From assembly GCF_000011005.1 (NCBI RefSeq), contig NC_013665.1:682001-746000 (forward strand): a DNA stretch of 64,000 bases. Direction: 5' to 3'. Positions 54,808-64,000 of this stretch are shown here, piece by piece. Source of the stretch: Methanocella paludicola SANAE (GTDB lineage: Archaea; Halobacteriota; Methanocellia; Methanocellales; Methanocellaceae). Both the position numbers and the translations under genes were made by a program. The stretch's first letter is position 1, and each line of letters begins with the position of its first letter. A model generated the notes under the pieces. The model was not told where the DNA came from. It saw only the letters and a list, made by a program, of their open reading frames with translations, and searched no databases.

Positions 54808-55682
54808 GTGAGCTGGAGTAAAAAATTTTTAAAGGCGGCGAGCCCTTTCGTTTTATTTCTGCTGTTTTTAGTCTGTGGCGTTAGCCTGCCTGCTCTATCT
54901 GGTCTGCTCGTCTTCCCCTTTTCATTGTTCCCGCCTGAATGGGATCTCATGTATCGCATCATGCTATCGACCGTATTTTTATTAGCGGCCATCGTTTCGT
55001 TAAAGGTCGAGCGGTTAAAAAAGTATTGGAAAATTTTTTTCGCTTTTTTTATCGCCTCTGTTGCCATAAACGCCCAGGTGCTGAGCGCTTATGTTAATTT
55101 ACCGACTACTCCGGTCAACGGTTTAGTCATGAGCATGTTATTTAGCACTGTACTCGTCGTCATCCCTATTATCGCTCTAACCCTCATTTCCGGTGATCGT
55201 CTGCCCACGATTTTCCTGCAGAAAGGCGATCTCAAACAGGGCATCATCATCATCGGCCTTATAGCTTTTTTTATTTTGCGATCGCGTCTATCCCCATTGC
55301 CACATACATGTTCAATGGGCAAAACCTCAGCATAGGTAGAGTGATCCCCTGGATGCCCGCAATACTCGTCATCGTCATCTTAAATGGAATAAGGGAAGAA
55401 TTGTTATACAGGGGGCTTTTCCTCAAAAAATACGAGCCAGTATTTGGGCCTATTGTTTCTAATGTTTTACAGGCGTTGATCTTTTCATTGAGCCATACGG
55501 TGGCCGGGAGAGGGGCGATCGCATACACATCATTTACTTTAGCTTTCGTCGTTATTACATTTTTATTAGGCCTCGCGCTGGGGTATTTAATGCGGAGAAC
55601 AGATAGTCTGTTAGGGCCTGTCTTGTTCCACGCAGGGACCGACATACCCATTTTCATGGGAATAATATCAAACCTGCCATAG
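54808..55682 (+). pseudogene. CPBP-family intramembrane protease, frameshifted
   Basis: Two overlapping frames join into one protein of about 290 residues if one base is added in the T-run near 55270-55280. The first frame (GTG start at 54808, GGAGG before it) gives about five membrane helices. The second continues with FNGQNLSIG, EELLYRGLFL, FSLSHTVAGRG and LFHAGTDIPIF, which are the Glu-Glu, His and His motifs of CPBP (Abi/Rce1-like) proteases. The catalytic set is intact, so the break may be recent or a sequencing error in a homopolymer. Confidence 0.75.
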
Positions 55683-55762
55683 CTCCGTACCACCGGGGAG
55701 GCATGATAGCGGACCTTCTTGTAGTCGCATATGGTAATTCTCGGTTGTGACGAACGCCGATT

Positions 55763-56529
55763 TTGAGGATTAACGACGATAAAGCACTAGCAAATGGGAT
55801 TGATAATTACTACTCTTATACGAATTATGTGTATTTGATCTGGACCGGGTATCCCAGTTACTGTACTGTATCGGATATTCCAAGGACTACGGGTTGGCAT
55901 AATTTTACCATGATAGCCGACGGAACCCAAGTTCAAGGATATATCGATGATCAACTTATCGTTACATCGGGAGAATTTGCGACATTCAACTATATCGAGA
56001 TGGGTACCTATTGGCAGTCTAGCTGTCCCGGCATTTACTACGATAACGTGTCAGTAACAAGCTTAGACGCTATAGACGATGGAAGTTTTCCTCCTGGCCC
56101 CAATCTGACACAAAATGAAAAAATCGTATTCCAGCGCCATATGCATGACAACGGTTTTGACATTTCCGTGATGAATGCTGACGGCTCTGGACTGATAGAT
56201 GTGTCCAACAACCCTGCTTCCGATATCATGCCTGCATGGTCTCCTGATGGTTCGAAAATAGCCTTTGTATCCTATAGGACTGGCCTACCAGGCCACTAAA
56301 CTCAGAAATTTATGTGATGAATGCTGATGGATTGGAGCAAACGTGCATATCTAATAATCATGGCCAGAATTGGGAGCCCTCATGGTCTCCGGACGGTACA
56401 AAGATCGCATTTACATGTAACTGGGATATTTACGCGAAGAATGCTGACGGCTCGGAGCAGACCGATCTCACAAATAACCAAAAATGGGATTACGAACCCG
56501 CTACCGATGCCGGAAAGAGGCTGCTGTAA
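55763..56529 (+). pseudogene. Broken TolB-like propeller protein with foreign tail
   Basis: The N-terminal part (about 110 codons) looks like a laminin-G/concanavalin-like domain without its start (WHNFTMIADGTQVQGYIDDQL). PD40/TolB-like propeller blades follow (DISVMNADGSG, PAWSPDGSKIAFVS). A frameshift near 56290 is followed by two more blades (EIYVMNADGLEQ, PSWSPDGTKIAF). The frame then runs into DAGKRLL and a stop, which is the tail of the PNPOx-like gene at 54008-54059. There is no start codon with a ribosome binding site. Remnant of a secreted protein. Confidence 0.75.
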
Positions 56530-56557
56530 CCCGGGCCAGGCTATAATGCCAGACCGG
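56506..56557 (+). repeat. 52-bp duplicated segment (second copy)
   Basis: Copy of 54008-54059. It replaces the proper end of the propeller pseudogene and brings the source gene's stop codon and hairpin with it. Confidence 0.7.
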
Positions 56558-56882
56558 GGCATCGTGGAAATGGGGTATATCCCCACACCCATAATAACCC
56601 TTTTAAATATTCGCTTATCGAGCTGGATTTGTCAATATCGGGAATATATTTTATTTTGGCCATCCGCCCAGTTCCTTTATGCCACAGGATCATAGCTGCT
56701 TAGTCCCGGCCAGTTAGCGCAGGTGCACATGCCGGTGTCTAGGCTAGTGTAGTGTATAAAAAATATTTTTATATATCATTTAATATACCGAAATATTTAA
56801 GCTATTGTAAATATATAATACGTCTAGTATATGATTATACGGCAAGCACACTGGTCATGAAGTTTTGATTAAAATCTAGCCT
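56558..56882. other. A/T-rich intergenic region before the polysaccharide cluster
   Basis: No gene is seen. GGGGTATATCCCC near 56571 is palindromic. Long A/T tracts (56760-56840) contain TATA-like AATATATAATAC near 56811, a possible promoter for the cluster that begins at 56883. Confidence 0.4.
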
Positions 56883-57590
56883 GTGGGGGGCATCCCGATA
56901 TCTGACAATTTATACAAAATAAAAGATTCGAAGGGCCTTGACCTTCATGAATCCTGTAAGCTCTATGGTATGAATTCACTGGGCAAGAATTGTGTCATCA
57001 TGGACAATGTGACACTGGGATATCCCAGCGCTCAAATAATCTATGAGTCCAGGTCCAGGAATATAGCCATTGACCGCTACTCGTTCGCCGGGTCGACGAT
57101 CGGGGATGATTCGATCATCCGGTCCGGGGCCATCCTGTATTGTGATGTCGTGGCCGGCAAGAGGCTCAAGACTGGCCACAACGTCGTGATCCGGGAAATG
57201 ACCACGATCGGGGATAACGTGCTCGTCGGGACGAACTCTGTCATCGACGGCAGGGTATCCATCGGCAACAGCGTCAGCATCCAGAGTAACGTTTACATCC
57301 CGACCAATACCGTCATCGAGGATAATGTCTTCCTGGGCCCCTGCTCGGTGCTCACGAACGATAAATATCCGATCCGGCTCAAATATGACCTGAAGGGCCC
57401 TCTTTTACGTAAAGGCGCATCGATCGGCGGGAACTCGACAATTCTGCCGGGCGTCGAGATCGGGGAAGGCGCCATGGTGGCAGCCGGGGCGCTGGTCACA
57501 AAGGACGTGCCGCCCTGGAAACTGGCAATCGGTTTTCCGGCCAGGATCGCCGAGCTTCCTACGCAGATGAAGACAATTAATTTGATCTGA
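56883..57590 (+). CDS. Left-handed beta-helix N-acetyltransferase, WbpD-like
   Basis: 235 residues. Hexapeptide repeats ([LIV]-G-x-x-x-x) run through most of the protein, e.g. [18 protein letters not shown] and [17 protein letters not shown], and end with [22 protein letters not shown], typical of WbpD/WlbB-type sugar acetyltransferases. With an aminotransferase and an oxidoreductase next to it, the likely reaction is 3-N-acetylation of a UDP-3-amino-GlcNAc uronate. Start is GTG at 56883. The aminotransferase ATG follows directly. Confidence 0.82.
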   Translation: MGGIPISDNLYKIKDSKGLDLHESCKLYGMNSLGKNCVIMDNVTLGYPSAQIIYESRSRNIAIDRYSFAGSTIGDDSIIRSGAILYCDVVAGKRLKTGHNVVIREMTTIGDNVLVGTNSVIDGRVSIGNSVSIQSNVYIPTNTVIEDNVFLGPCSVLTNDKYPIRLKYDLKGPLLRKGASIGGNSTILPGVEIGEGAMVAAGALVTKDVPPWKLAIGFPARIAELPTQMKTINLI

Positions 57591-57591
57591 T

Positions 57592-58683
57592 ATGATACCA
57601 ATTGCTAAGCCGCTGATCGGCCAGGAAGAGATCGATGGCGTAGTGAACGTCATGCGATCCGGAGTGATCGCCGAAGGCCCGAAGGTAAAAGAGTTCGAGG
57701 AAGCTTTCGCGCGGTATATCGGCGTTGAGCATGCGATCGCCGTCAACTCGGGCACCGCAGCGCTGCTCGTTGCCCTCCAGGCCAAGGGCCTCGGCCCGGG
57801 TGATGAGGTAATTACCACACCTTTTACCTTTATCGCTACGGCGAACGCGATCCTCTATACAGGCGCCCGACCAGTGTTCGCCGATATCCGGGAAGACACT
57901 TTCAATATCGATCCCGAGGATGTCAAGAGTAAGATCACGGACCGCACGAAAGCTATCATCCCGGTCGATCTCTACGGCCAGACGGCCGATATGAAAGCGA
58001 TTATGGACATCGCCTCCGATCACTGCCTCGCGGTCATTGAGGACGCCTGCCAGGCGCACGGCGCCTCCATCGACGGCAAAAAGGCCGGCTCCTTTGACGT
58101 CGGCTGCTTTAGCTTTTATCCGACTAAGAACATGACCACGAGCGAGGGCGGGATGGTCACGTCGGCGGACAGCTCGTTCAGCGACCGGGCCCGCATGGTG
58201 CGATCACATGGCTCCCGCATTCGGTATTTCCACGAGATGCTCGGCTTCAACCTGCGCATGACTGATATCAGCGCTGCCATCGGCCTCGCACAGCTGCGGA
58301 AGATCGATGCCTACAATGATAAGCGGGTCGAGAACGCGACCCGCTATAGTGAAAAGCTGGCGGGCATCCGGGGCCTGGTCACGCCAACGGTGGGGCGGGG
58401 CAATAAGCACGTTTTCCATCAGTACACAATCCGCATAACGGACGCGTTCGGCATAGATCGGGATGAGGTCATACGGCGGCTCGGGAGTGCGGGGATCGGC
58501 AGCGGCATCTATTATCCGCTCCCCATCCACCTCCAGCAGTACTATAAGCAGCTCGGGTTCAACGATTCTCATCCCATTGCCGAGCGGATGGCAAAGGAGG
58601 TTATCTCCCTGCCAGTGCATCCCTCGGTCACTTTCGAAGACATCAATCTCATCACGGATACGATAAGGGGGCTTTCACATTAG
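57592..58683 (+). CDS. DegT/DnrJ/EryC1 sugar aminotransferase, WbpE-like
   Basis: 363 residues of PLP-dependent fold type I. NSGTAALLVALQAKGLGPGDEVIT and the PLP-Lys region FYPTKNMTTSEGGM are typical. It transfers an amino group to a keto sugar, here probably the 3-keto form of UDP-GlcNAcA made by the next gene product. Overlaps or abuts both neighbours. Confidence 0.92.
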   Translation: MIPIAKPLIGQEEIDGVVNVMRSGVIAEGPKVKEFEEAFARYIGVEHAIAVNSGTAALLVALQAKGLGPGDEVITTPFTFIATANAILYTGARPVFADIREDTFNIDPEDVKSKITDRTKAIIPVDLYGQTADMKAIMDIASDHCLAVIEDACQAHGASIDGKKAGSFDVGCFSFYPTKNMTTSEGGMVTSADSSFSDRARMVRSHGSRIRYFHEMLGFNLRMTDISAAIGLAQLRKIDAYNDKRVENATRYSEKLAGIRGLVTPTVGRGNKHVFHQYTIRITDAFGIDRDEVIRRLGSAGIGSGIYYPLPIHLQQYYKQLGFNDSHPIAERMAKEVISLPVHPSVTFEDINLITDTIRGLSH

Positions 58684-59662
58684 AGTCGGTGTCATCGGCG
58701 CGGGCATGATGGGCCAGAATCATATCCGCACGTATAGCCAGATGAATGGCGTAGACCTGGTAGGTATCGCGGACGTTGACGAGAAGCGCCTCAGCGCGCT
58801 CTTAAAGCAATATGGTATCGAGGGTTTTTCGGATTACCAGGAGCTCCTCAAGCAGGACCTGGATGCGGTGAGCGTCGTCGTGCCGACCACCCTCCATAAG
58901 AAAGTCGGGCTGGATGTGATCAATGCCGGCGCCAATCTGCTCATAGAAAAACCGATTGCGGACTCGGTCGAAAATGCCATCGACATCATCAGTGCAGCCC
59001 ATCAGGAAGACATCAGGCTAATGGTGGGGCACATTGAGCGTTTTAATCCCGCGGTCATGAAGACCAAGGAGATCATAGACAGCGGCGAGCTGGGCAATAT
59101 CGTTTCCATTTCTACTCTACGCGTCGGCCCGTATAATCCCCGGATCCGTGACGTGGGAGTGATCCTCGACATCGGAGTCCATGACGTGGATGTCATTTCC
59201 TATCTCTACAACTCACCCGTGTACGAGGTGTACGCGATCGCCGGGAAAAAGATACACCTGTTCGAAGACCACGCATCGATCATCCTGAGGTTCGAGAACG
59301 ACCGGGCCGGCGTCGTCGAAACGAACTGGCTTACCCCCCATAAGACCAGGCAGTTCACCGTCATCGGCACGGAAGGCGTCGCTTACGGCGATTATCTCCA
59401 GCAAAAGCTGGTCATACACGATAAGGAATGGATCAAAGAGGCCAAGGTCGAAAAGAAAGAGCCTCTCCGGAACGAGCTCGAATGCTTCGTCAAAGCCTGT
59501 GGCGACCGGGCGGCGAACATCGTAAGCGGCGAAGACGGGCTGAACGCGCTCATGACTGCAAAGGCCTCCATCTCCTCGTATAAAAGCAAGACCGCGATCA
59601 AGATATCCTCCATTTTTACCCGTAATCCAGGGGATGGTGTCGCTGAAAAAGCCTCAGTTTAA
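58679..59662 (+). CDS. Gfo/Idh/MocA sugar oxidoreductase, WbpB-like; probable ATT start
   Basis: 327 residues if begun at ATT 58679. The N-terminal Rossmann strand IRVGVIGAGMMGQNHIRTY needs the codons upstream of the first ATG (58706); the only in-frame upstream codons after a stop are GGG GGC TTT CAC ATT. ATT with AAGGGGG before it is the best candidate. Later motifs are LIEKPIADS, HIERFNPAV and DIGVHDVD. The enzyme likely oxidises C3 of a UDP-GlcNAc uronate with NAD. Overlaps the aminotransferase stop. Confidence 0.85.
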   Translation: MRVGVIGAGMMGQNHIRTYSQMNGVDLVGIADVDEKRLSALLKQYGIEGFSDYQELLKQDLDAVSVVVPTTLHKKVGLDVINAGANLLIEKPIADSVENAIDIISAAHQEDIRLMVGHIERFNPAVMKTKEIIDSGELGNIVSISTLRVGPYNPRIRDVGVILDIGVHDVDVISYLYNSPVYEVYAIAGKKIHLFEDHASIILRFENDRAGVVETNWLTPHKTRQFTVIGTEGVAYGDYLQQKLVIHDKEWIKEAKVEKKEPLRNELECFVKACGDRAANIVSGEDGLNALMTAKASISSYKSKTAIKISSIFTRNPGDGVAEKASV

Positions 59663-59679
59663 AAGTACGGGGGACTCCC

Positions 59680-61233
59680 ATGTCTTCAAGTGTTCTTGCA
59701 TGTGAAAAGGTGCATATCTCACTGGAGAAATCCATGGCAGATCTGGCGATCATCAACCACCCGATCGACCCTTATGCTATCGGGGATATACTCACCGTCG
59801 CGAAGCGCTTTGCGAAGCATGTCTATGTGCTTGCTGGCTATGAGGACGAGACGATCATCGCGATATCCCGGTTTCACGGGGCCGAGGTCATTGACACGTC
59901 AACCACTAGCCAATTATCGGCCTTTTATGAGCGCATTTTAAAGAACCCGGACGACACGCTCGTAACCCTATACGGTAATGGTGCCCATGATCCTGAACGG
60001 ATCGGCGAACTGGTCGAGCAGATCCGATCCGGGTATGATGTCGCGTTCGATCTATCCTCGATCAGTCACGGGCAAATTAATGAAACCATATACCTGTTAA
60101 ACGGCCGGCTAAGGCCTGGCACCAGCGGGTTCCTCGCGTGTAAGTGCGGCATTCTCAGGGCAATAACGGCGGATGAGAATCATCCGGATATCCTCGGCCA
60201 TATACTTAAGCGTGTAAAGCGTGACGGCCTAAACGTCAAATATCTTGACCTGTACGACCTGCGATCGTTATTTCGCAAGTATAGTATAGGCGTGGTCGTC
60301 CCCGCCTATAACGAGGAGCTATTGATCGAGGAGACCATCAACGGCATCCCGGAATATGTGGAAAGGATCTATGTTATCGACGATTGCAGTACCGATCATA
60401 CTCCTAATATCGTCCGACGCCTAGGCGATCCCCGAGTCACTTTCATCCGCCATGAAAAGAACCAGGGCGTCGGCGGGGCCATCGTCACCGGCTATAAGCT
60501 GGCGCTTGATGACGGAATGGACCTTGTGGCGGTCATGGCTGGGGATAACCAGATGGACCCGGCACAGCTGCCCCGTCTCCTCCTGCCCATTATCGAAGGT
60601 AAGGCCGATTATACCAAAGGCAACCGGCTGATCAGTAGAAAATACAGCGAGGGCATGAGTAGATGGAGGCTTTTCGGTAACAACCTCCTATCATTACTGA
60701 CGAAGATCGCGTCAGGGTACTGGCGCATATCCGATCCCCAGAATGGGTATACCGTCATCTCTCGGCAGGCGCTCCAGGCACTGGATCTGGATTCTGTCTA
60801 TACCTATTATGGCTATTGTAACGACCTTCTCATCAAGCTGAACACGTTCGGGATGCGGGCGATCGACGTGGCAATACCTGCACGCTATGGCCGGGAGCGG
60901 TCTTCGATCAGATATAGCCGGTTCATCCTGAAAGTGGCCCCGATGATATTCCGCGGCTTCCTGTGGAGGCTCAAGACCAAGTACGTCGTGCTCGACTCCA
61001 ATCCCCTCGTCCTGTTATACGCGGCGGGTATGCTTCTCCTGCCGCTGGGCCTGCTATTTTGCGCCTGGATACTGGTTGAGGCCGTACTTCGGGCTTCCAT
61101 ATCTGCCGGATATCTGCCGCTGGCGGCGATCATCACGCTCACGGGCCTGCAGTTTTTATTTTTTGCCATGATGTTCGACAGGCAGGCCGAAAGGAGTGCC
61201 GGCAGCTCAGGCATCGATCAAGGCTTTAGGTGA
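59680..61233 (+). CDS. Membrane-anchored GT2 glycosyltransferase with extra N-terminal domain
   Basis: 517 residues. An N-terminal domain of about 200 residues resembles a nucleotide-sugar or Rossmann-like unit (DPYAIGDILTVAKRFAKHVYVLAGYED) of unknown role. A GT2 domain follows, with VVVPAYNEELLIEETI, YVIDDCSTDHT, a DNQMDP metal site and DPQNGYTVISRQAL, as in dolichyl-phosphate sugar transferases. Two hydrophobic helices near the C-terminus (about 448-505) anchor it. Probably loads a sugar on a lipid carrier. Confidence 0.85.
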   Translation: MSSSVLACEKVHISLEKSMADLAIINHPIDPYAIGDILTVAKRFAKHVYVLAGYEDETIIAISRFHGAEVIDTSTTSQLSAFYERILKNPDDTLVTLYGNGAHDPERIGELVEQIRSGYDVAFDLSSISHGQINETIYLLNGRLRPGTSGFLACKCGILRAITADENHPDILGHILKRVKRDGLNVKYLDLYDLRSLFRKYSIGVVVPAYNEELLIEETINGIPEYVERIYVIDDCSTDHTPNIVRRLGDPRVTFIRHEKNQGVGGAIVTGYKLALDDGMDLVAVMAGDNQMDPAQLPRLLLPIIEGKADYTKGNRLISRKYSEGMSRWRLFGNNLLSLLTKIASGYWRISDPQNGYTVISRQALQALDLDSVYTYYGYCNDLLIKLNTFGMRAIDVAIPARYGRERSSIRYSRFILKVAPMIFRGFLWRLKTKYVVLDSNPLVLLYAAGMLLLPLGLLFCAWILVEAVLRASISAGYLPLAAIITLTGLQFLFFAMMFDRQAERSAGSSGIDQGFR

Positions 61234-61237
61234 TAGA

Positions 61238-62008
61238 ATGGTCACACATCTCGACTTCACACAGGAAAAATACGAGGATATCTGTGAGGCTATTGTCAGG
61301 TCCGGATATGCAACCATCACATTCCAGGATTATTTACAGGCCGAAGAGCTGCCACGTCGCTTCATAATCGTCCGGCATGACATCGACCGTAATCCCCGCA
61401 ATGCTCTGGATATCGCGGCCATGGAGCACGCATATGGCATCAAGGCGACATACTATTTCCGGTCGGTCCGGGGCGTGTTCAAGCCCCGGATCATCAGGTC
61501 TATCGCGAGGATGGGCCACGAGATCGGCTACCACTACGAAGTCCTGAGCGACGCTAACGGCGACCCTGCCAGGGCGATCGAGCTCTTCCAGGGCGACCTG
61601 AAAAAGTTCCGGGAGCTCTGTGACGTGAAGAGCATCTGCATGCATGGAAGGCCGTTATCCCGCCAGGACAATCGCGATCTCTGGAAATATTATGATTTTA
61701 AGGACTATGCCATCCGTGGGGAGGCTTACCTGTCCGCAGGCCCCGATCTTTACTACTTCTCGGATACGGGGCGCAACTGGAGCTGGAAAAATAAGTTCCG
61801 GGATCGTATGCCCCATCAGCGGGAGGACATCTCCATCAATACTACGGATGACCTCATCCGCCTCATAAGAATGGGGTCCGTCGACCGCCTCTATATCCTC
61901 GCCCACCCGGAGCGATGGGCGCTTAACAATATCGGATGGGCGCTCAGCTATGCGCAGGATAAGCTGGTCAATCATGGAAAGAATATCATTATGACAGTGA
62001 GGCGATAA
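61238..62008 (+). CDS. Polysaccharide deacetylase-like protein
   Basis: 256 residues. The NodB-like first motif is FIIVRHDIDRNPRNAL with the metal Asp and catalytic Asp, then YGIKATYYFRSV and MGHEIGYHYEVL (the H-x-x-x-x position is partly kept), and later MHGRP and ILAHPERW. It may deacetylate a sugar during surface glycan assembly. ATG 61238 is chosen over an upstream in-frame ATG because AGGTGA lies before it and the upstream one lies within the glycosyltransferase gene. Confidence 0.78.
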   Translation: MVTHLDFTQEKYEDICEAIVRSGYATITFQDYLQAEELPRRFIIVRHDIDRNPRNALDIAAMEHAYGIKATYYFRSVRGVFKPRIIRSIARMGHEIGYHYEVLSDANGDPARAIELFQGDLKKFRELCDVKSICMHGRPLSRQDNRDLWKYYDFKDYAIRGEAYLSAGPDLYYFSDTGRNWSWKNKFRDRMPHQREDISINTTDDLIRLIRMGSVDRLYILAHPERWALNNIGWALSYAQDKLVNHGKNIIMTVRR

Positions 62009-62053
62009 CAGTAATCGTCGCCACTAAAAATATGGAGAATGGTGAAGCGTTTC

Positions 62054-63196
62054 ATGAAAATAATGGTTAACATTGGTCACCCAGCACAGGTCCATCTTTT
62101 TAAAAATTTCATATGGGAGATGAGTAAGAGGGGGCACGAATTATTGATCTCCGCGAGCGATAAAGAGATGGCATACACACTCCTCGATAGCTACGGCTTA
62201 GGCTATATAAAGTTGGGTTCTCCCGGGAAATCCATGGCTAAAAAGATAATAAATATGCTTGCCATGGATGTCAAGATCTATGCAGCAGCCCGAAAGTTTA
62301 AACCGGATATATTTTTAGCTCACGCGTCAATTTGCTCCCCACAAATATCCCGAGCCATGAAAAAACCGATGATTAATTTCGACGACGATGAGCATACTTA
62401 TGCATTTTATAAACATCTCGCCAGCTGCGTATGTGGCTTTTCCGGATTTAGGATAGCTGGCGAGAATATCATTAAAATCGACAGCTACAAAGAACTGGCT
62501 TATCTCCATCCTAACTGGTACCACCCCGATAAAAGCATACTGGGAGAGAAAAACGTCCCATTCGATGGTGACTATGTGGTGCTCAGGTTTGCGGCATGGA
62601 ACGCGTTCCATGACGTAGGGAAGAGCGGGCTTGGTTTGGAGGAAAAGAAAAAATTGATCAGGGAACTGGAAAAATATGCCCGCGTACTGATTACTTCTGA
62701 GGACCCGCTACCCGAGGAATTAAAAAAATATGGGATACAGAGCGATCCCAATAAGATTCATGATATCATATACAACGCGAGGCTCTTGGTATGCGACTCC
62801 GGGACAATGGCCACCGAAGCGGCGATCCTGGGGACTCCCACTGTCCGTTGTAACTCTTACGTCGGTAAGAACGACTTGCATAACTTTATCCAGCTTGAGC
62901 AAAAATACGGCCTTATCTTTAATTACCGTAACAGCGATGAGGCCATTGGCAAGGCCGTCGAGATACTGAAAGACCAGGGGACGAAGCGCGAGTGGAAGAG
63001 GAAAAGCGATGTGCTGTTAGCCGATAAGATCGATGTGACCTCTTTTATGATATGGCTGGTAGAGAATTATCCGCAAAGCCTGCAAGAGATGAAAGACCAT
63101 CCCGAAGTCCAATACCAGTTCAAGCAGGGAGCCATGCGGAGGCCATTAGCAGCATCGCCGCCGGGTGAGATCAGAGTAAACACTCATAAATATTAA
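62054..63196 (+). CDS. DUF354 protein, glycosyltransferase/epimerase-like fold
   Basis: 380 residues. MKIMVNIGHPAQVHLFKNFIWEM and the later CDSGTMATEAAILGTPTVRCNSY match DUF354, a family related to UDP-GlcNAc 2-epimerases and GT-B glycosyltransferases. In methanogens and other archaea it often sits in surface-glycan loci. The ATG at 62054 has GGTGA upstream; 62039 is possible. Confidence 0.82.
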   Translation: MKIMVNIGHPAQVHLFKNFIWEMSKRGHELLISASDKEMAYTLLDSYGLGYIKLGSPGKSMAKKIINMLAMDVKIYAAARKFKPDIFLAHASICSPQISRAMKKPMINFDDDEHTYAFYKHLASCVCGFSGFRIAGENIIKIDSYKELAYLHPNWYHPDKSILGEKNVPFDGDYVVLRFAAWNAFHDVGKSGLGLEEKKKLIRELEKYARVLITSEDPLPEELKKYGIQSDPNKIHDIIYNARLLVCDSGTMATEAAILGTPTVRCNSYVGKNDLHNFIQLEQKYGLIFNYRNSDEAIGKAVEILKDQGTKREWKRKSDVLLADKIDVTSFMIWLVENYPQSLQEMKDHPEVQYQFKQGAMRRPLAASPPGEIRVNTHKY

Positions 63197-63208
63197 TTGG
63201 GGCATGTT

Positions 63209-64000
63209 ATGTCGAGCTTAGCATACGATAAGCTAAAGCAAAACAGCCTACTCTGGGACTTATTTACGCTAAGGCATGAGTATGTTGACCGGCCCGTTCT
63301 AGGCCGTGCGGACTATCCAAATAATAACATGAATAGCCTGGTCGCTCCCGTGTCTAAATATCTGGTCGATAATAGCTTTACTATGGAATACCCGGAGAAT
63401 AGAAAATTCGCCGTTTGCCTAACCCATGACATCGATGACATCTACCCCCCGCAATCCCATATGCTCCTTTCTTCGCTATATTGTGCACGGAACCTCGATA
63501 TCCGGGGAATAAAAAAGCATGTGTCGTGGAAGTTTAAGGGTAAGGATCTTAGCCCCTACCGGAATTTTGCCGATATCGTAAAGCTCGAAGAGGCTTATGA
63601 GGCTAACTCTTCATTCTATTTCATTGCTACGGGGCTTGATATCCGCCGGTTCAGGTATGATATCGGGGAGCTAGAAAGCGAACTAGGGTTCTTAACCGAT
63701 AAAGGGGACGAGGTCGGATTACACGGCGGGTATTATTCGTTTAACAGGCTAGAAGATATAAAAATAGAGAAAAAGCGGATAGAGGAGGTACTCGGGCGAA
63801 GTGTCCTCGGATACCGGAACCATTACCTGAACTTTTCGATACCCGATACTTGGGAACTTTTGGCAAAGGCCGGATTCAAGTATGACACGACCCTGGGGTT
63901 TAAGAAAAACATCGGGTTCGTGAACGGGATGTGCCATCCGTTCAGGCCGTATAACTTGAATACCGGGCAAAAGATCGATATCATGGAGATCCCCCTGGCT
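63209..64000 (+). CDS. Polysaccharide deacetylase-family protein, 3' end beyond window
   Basis: 264 codons are present with no stop before the window end. After a helical N-terminal part, FAVCLTHDIDDIYPPQ gives the Asp pair of the NodB fold, and GDEVGLHGGYYSFN gives the second His motif; further on is LGYRNHYLNFSIPDTWELLAKAGF. It resembles the deacetylase-like protein at 61238-62008 in general plan but is longer and not a simple copy. Last visible gene of the cluster. Confidence 0.8.
   Translation, partial: MSSLAYDKLKQNSLLWDLFTLRHEYVDRPVLGRADYPNNNMNSLVAPVSKYLVDNSFTMEYPENRKFAVCLTHDIDDIYPPQSHMLLSSLYCARNLDIRGIKKHVSWKFKGKDLSPYRNFADIVKLEEAYEANSSFYFIATGLDIRRFRYDIGELESELGFLTDKGDEVGLHGGYYSFNRLEDIKIEKKRIEEVLGRSVLGYRNHYLNFSIPDTWELLAKAGFKYDTTLGFKKNIGFVNGMCHPFRPYNLNTGQKIDIMEIPLA

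Noticed and set aside
56314-56529. Separate 71-codon gene
   Set aside because: It is the frameshifted continuation of the propeller pseudogene and ends in a copied foreign tail.

Overview
The window reads as the chromosome of a methanogenic archaeon, most likely a Methanocella-like member of the Methanocellales; that assignment is from memory, not from a search. Archaeal hallmarks are ribosomal protein L21e, RNA polymerase subunit Rpb4/RpoF, Pus10, Taw1, a translin homologue, a three-gene glutamate synthase and archaeal promoters (TATA boxes, some probably leaderless starts). Bacterial-type genes such as gyrA/gyrB, PAS histidine kinases and hgcAB are mixed in, as is usual for this group. No rRNA, CRISPR array or intact transposase was seen.

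Layout. 1-13.6 kb: split glutamate synthase, DNA gyrase, an S4-domain methyltransferase, a DUF362 protein, a chagasin-type protease inhibitor, an apparent mercury-methylation operon (AbrB-like regulator, hgcA, hgcB) and a VapBC pair. 13.7-21.5 kb: a same-strand run of translation, transcription and cofactor genes (pus10, rpl21e, rpoF, DUF655, ksgA, hemK2, nnr, moaC, trmJ-like, phosphoesterase, yjbQ-like). 21.5-24.5 kb: superoxide reductase and surface/membrane proteins lying between two large fold-back elements with the same ends. 24.5-34.6 kb: metG, two transporters, a radical SAM/SPASM protein followed by two small membrane proteins with shared YGVP and VKYGPPP motifs, a translin-family gene, a secreted repeat protein with a superoxide-reductase-like domain, and taw1. 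34.6-40.6 kb: large GT-C-like membrane proteins. 41.5-52 kb: tRNA-Glu followed by a sensor island. A 19-bp copy of the tRNA 3' end lies 4.07 kb downstream, and the interval holds a giant membrane-spanning regulator (RCC1 and PQQ-like propellers outside, two winged helices inside). Next come gene relics and two related PAS histidine kinases. 52-56.9 kb: a hydrolase, a small redox/tautomerase cluster, a Trp/Gly-rich secreted peptide and broken genes, one carrying a copied tail of its neighbour. 56.9-64 kb: a surface-polysaccharide cluster with WbpD/WbpE/WbpB-like enzymes, a GT2 glycosyltransferase, two polysaccharide-deacetylase-like proteins and a DUF354 protein; the last gene runs off the window.

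The strongest candidates for something new are the two long imperfect fold-back elements (21577-22079 and 24165-24473), the radical SAM/SPASM plus YGPPP small-protein locus (29465-31249), and the tRNA-Glu-bounded island with its transmembrane propeller regulator. All functional calls come from reading motifs by eye; no database search or folding program was run.
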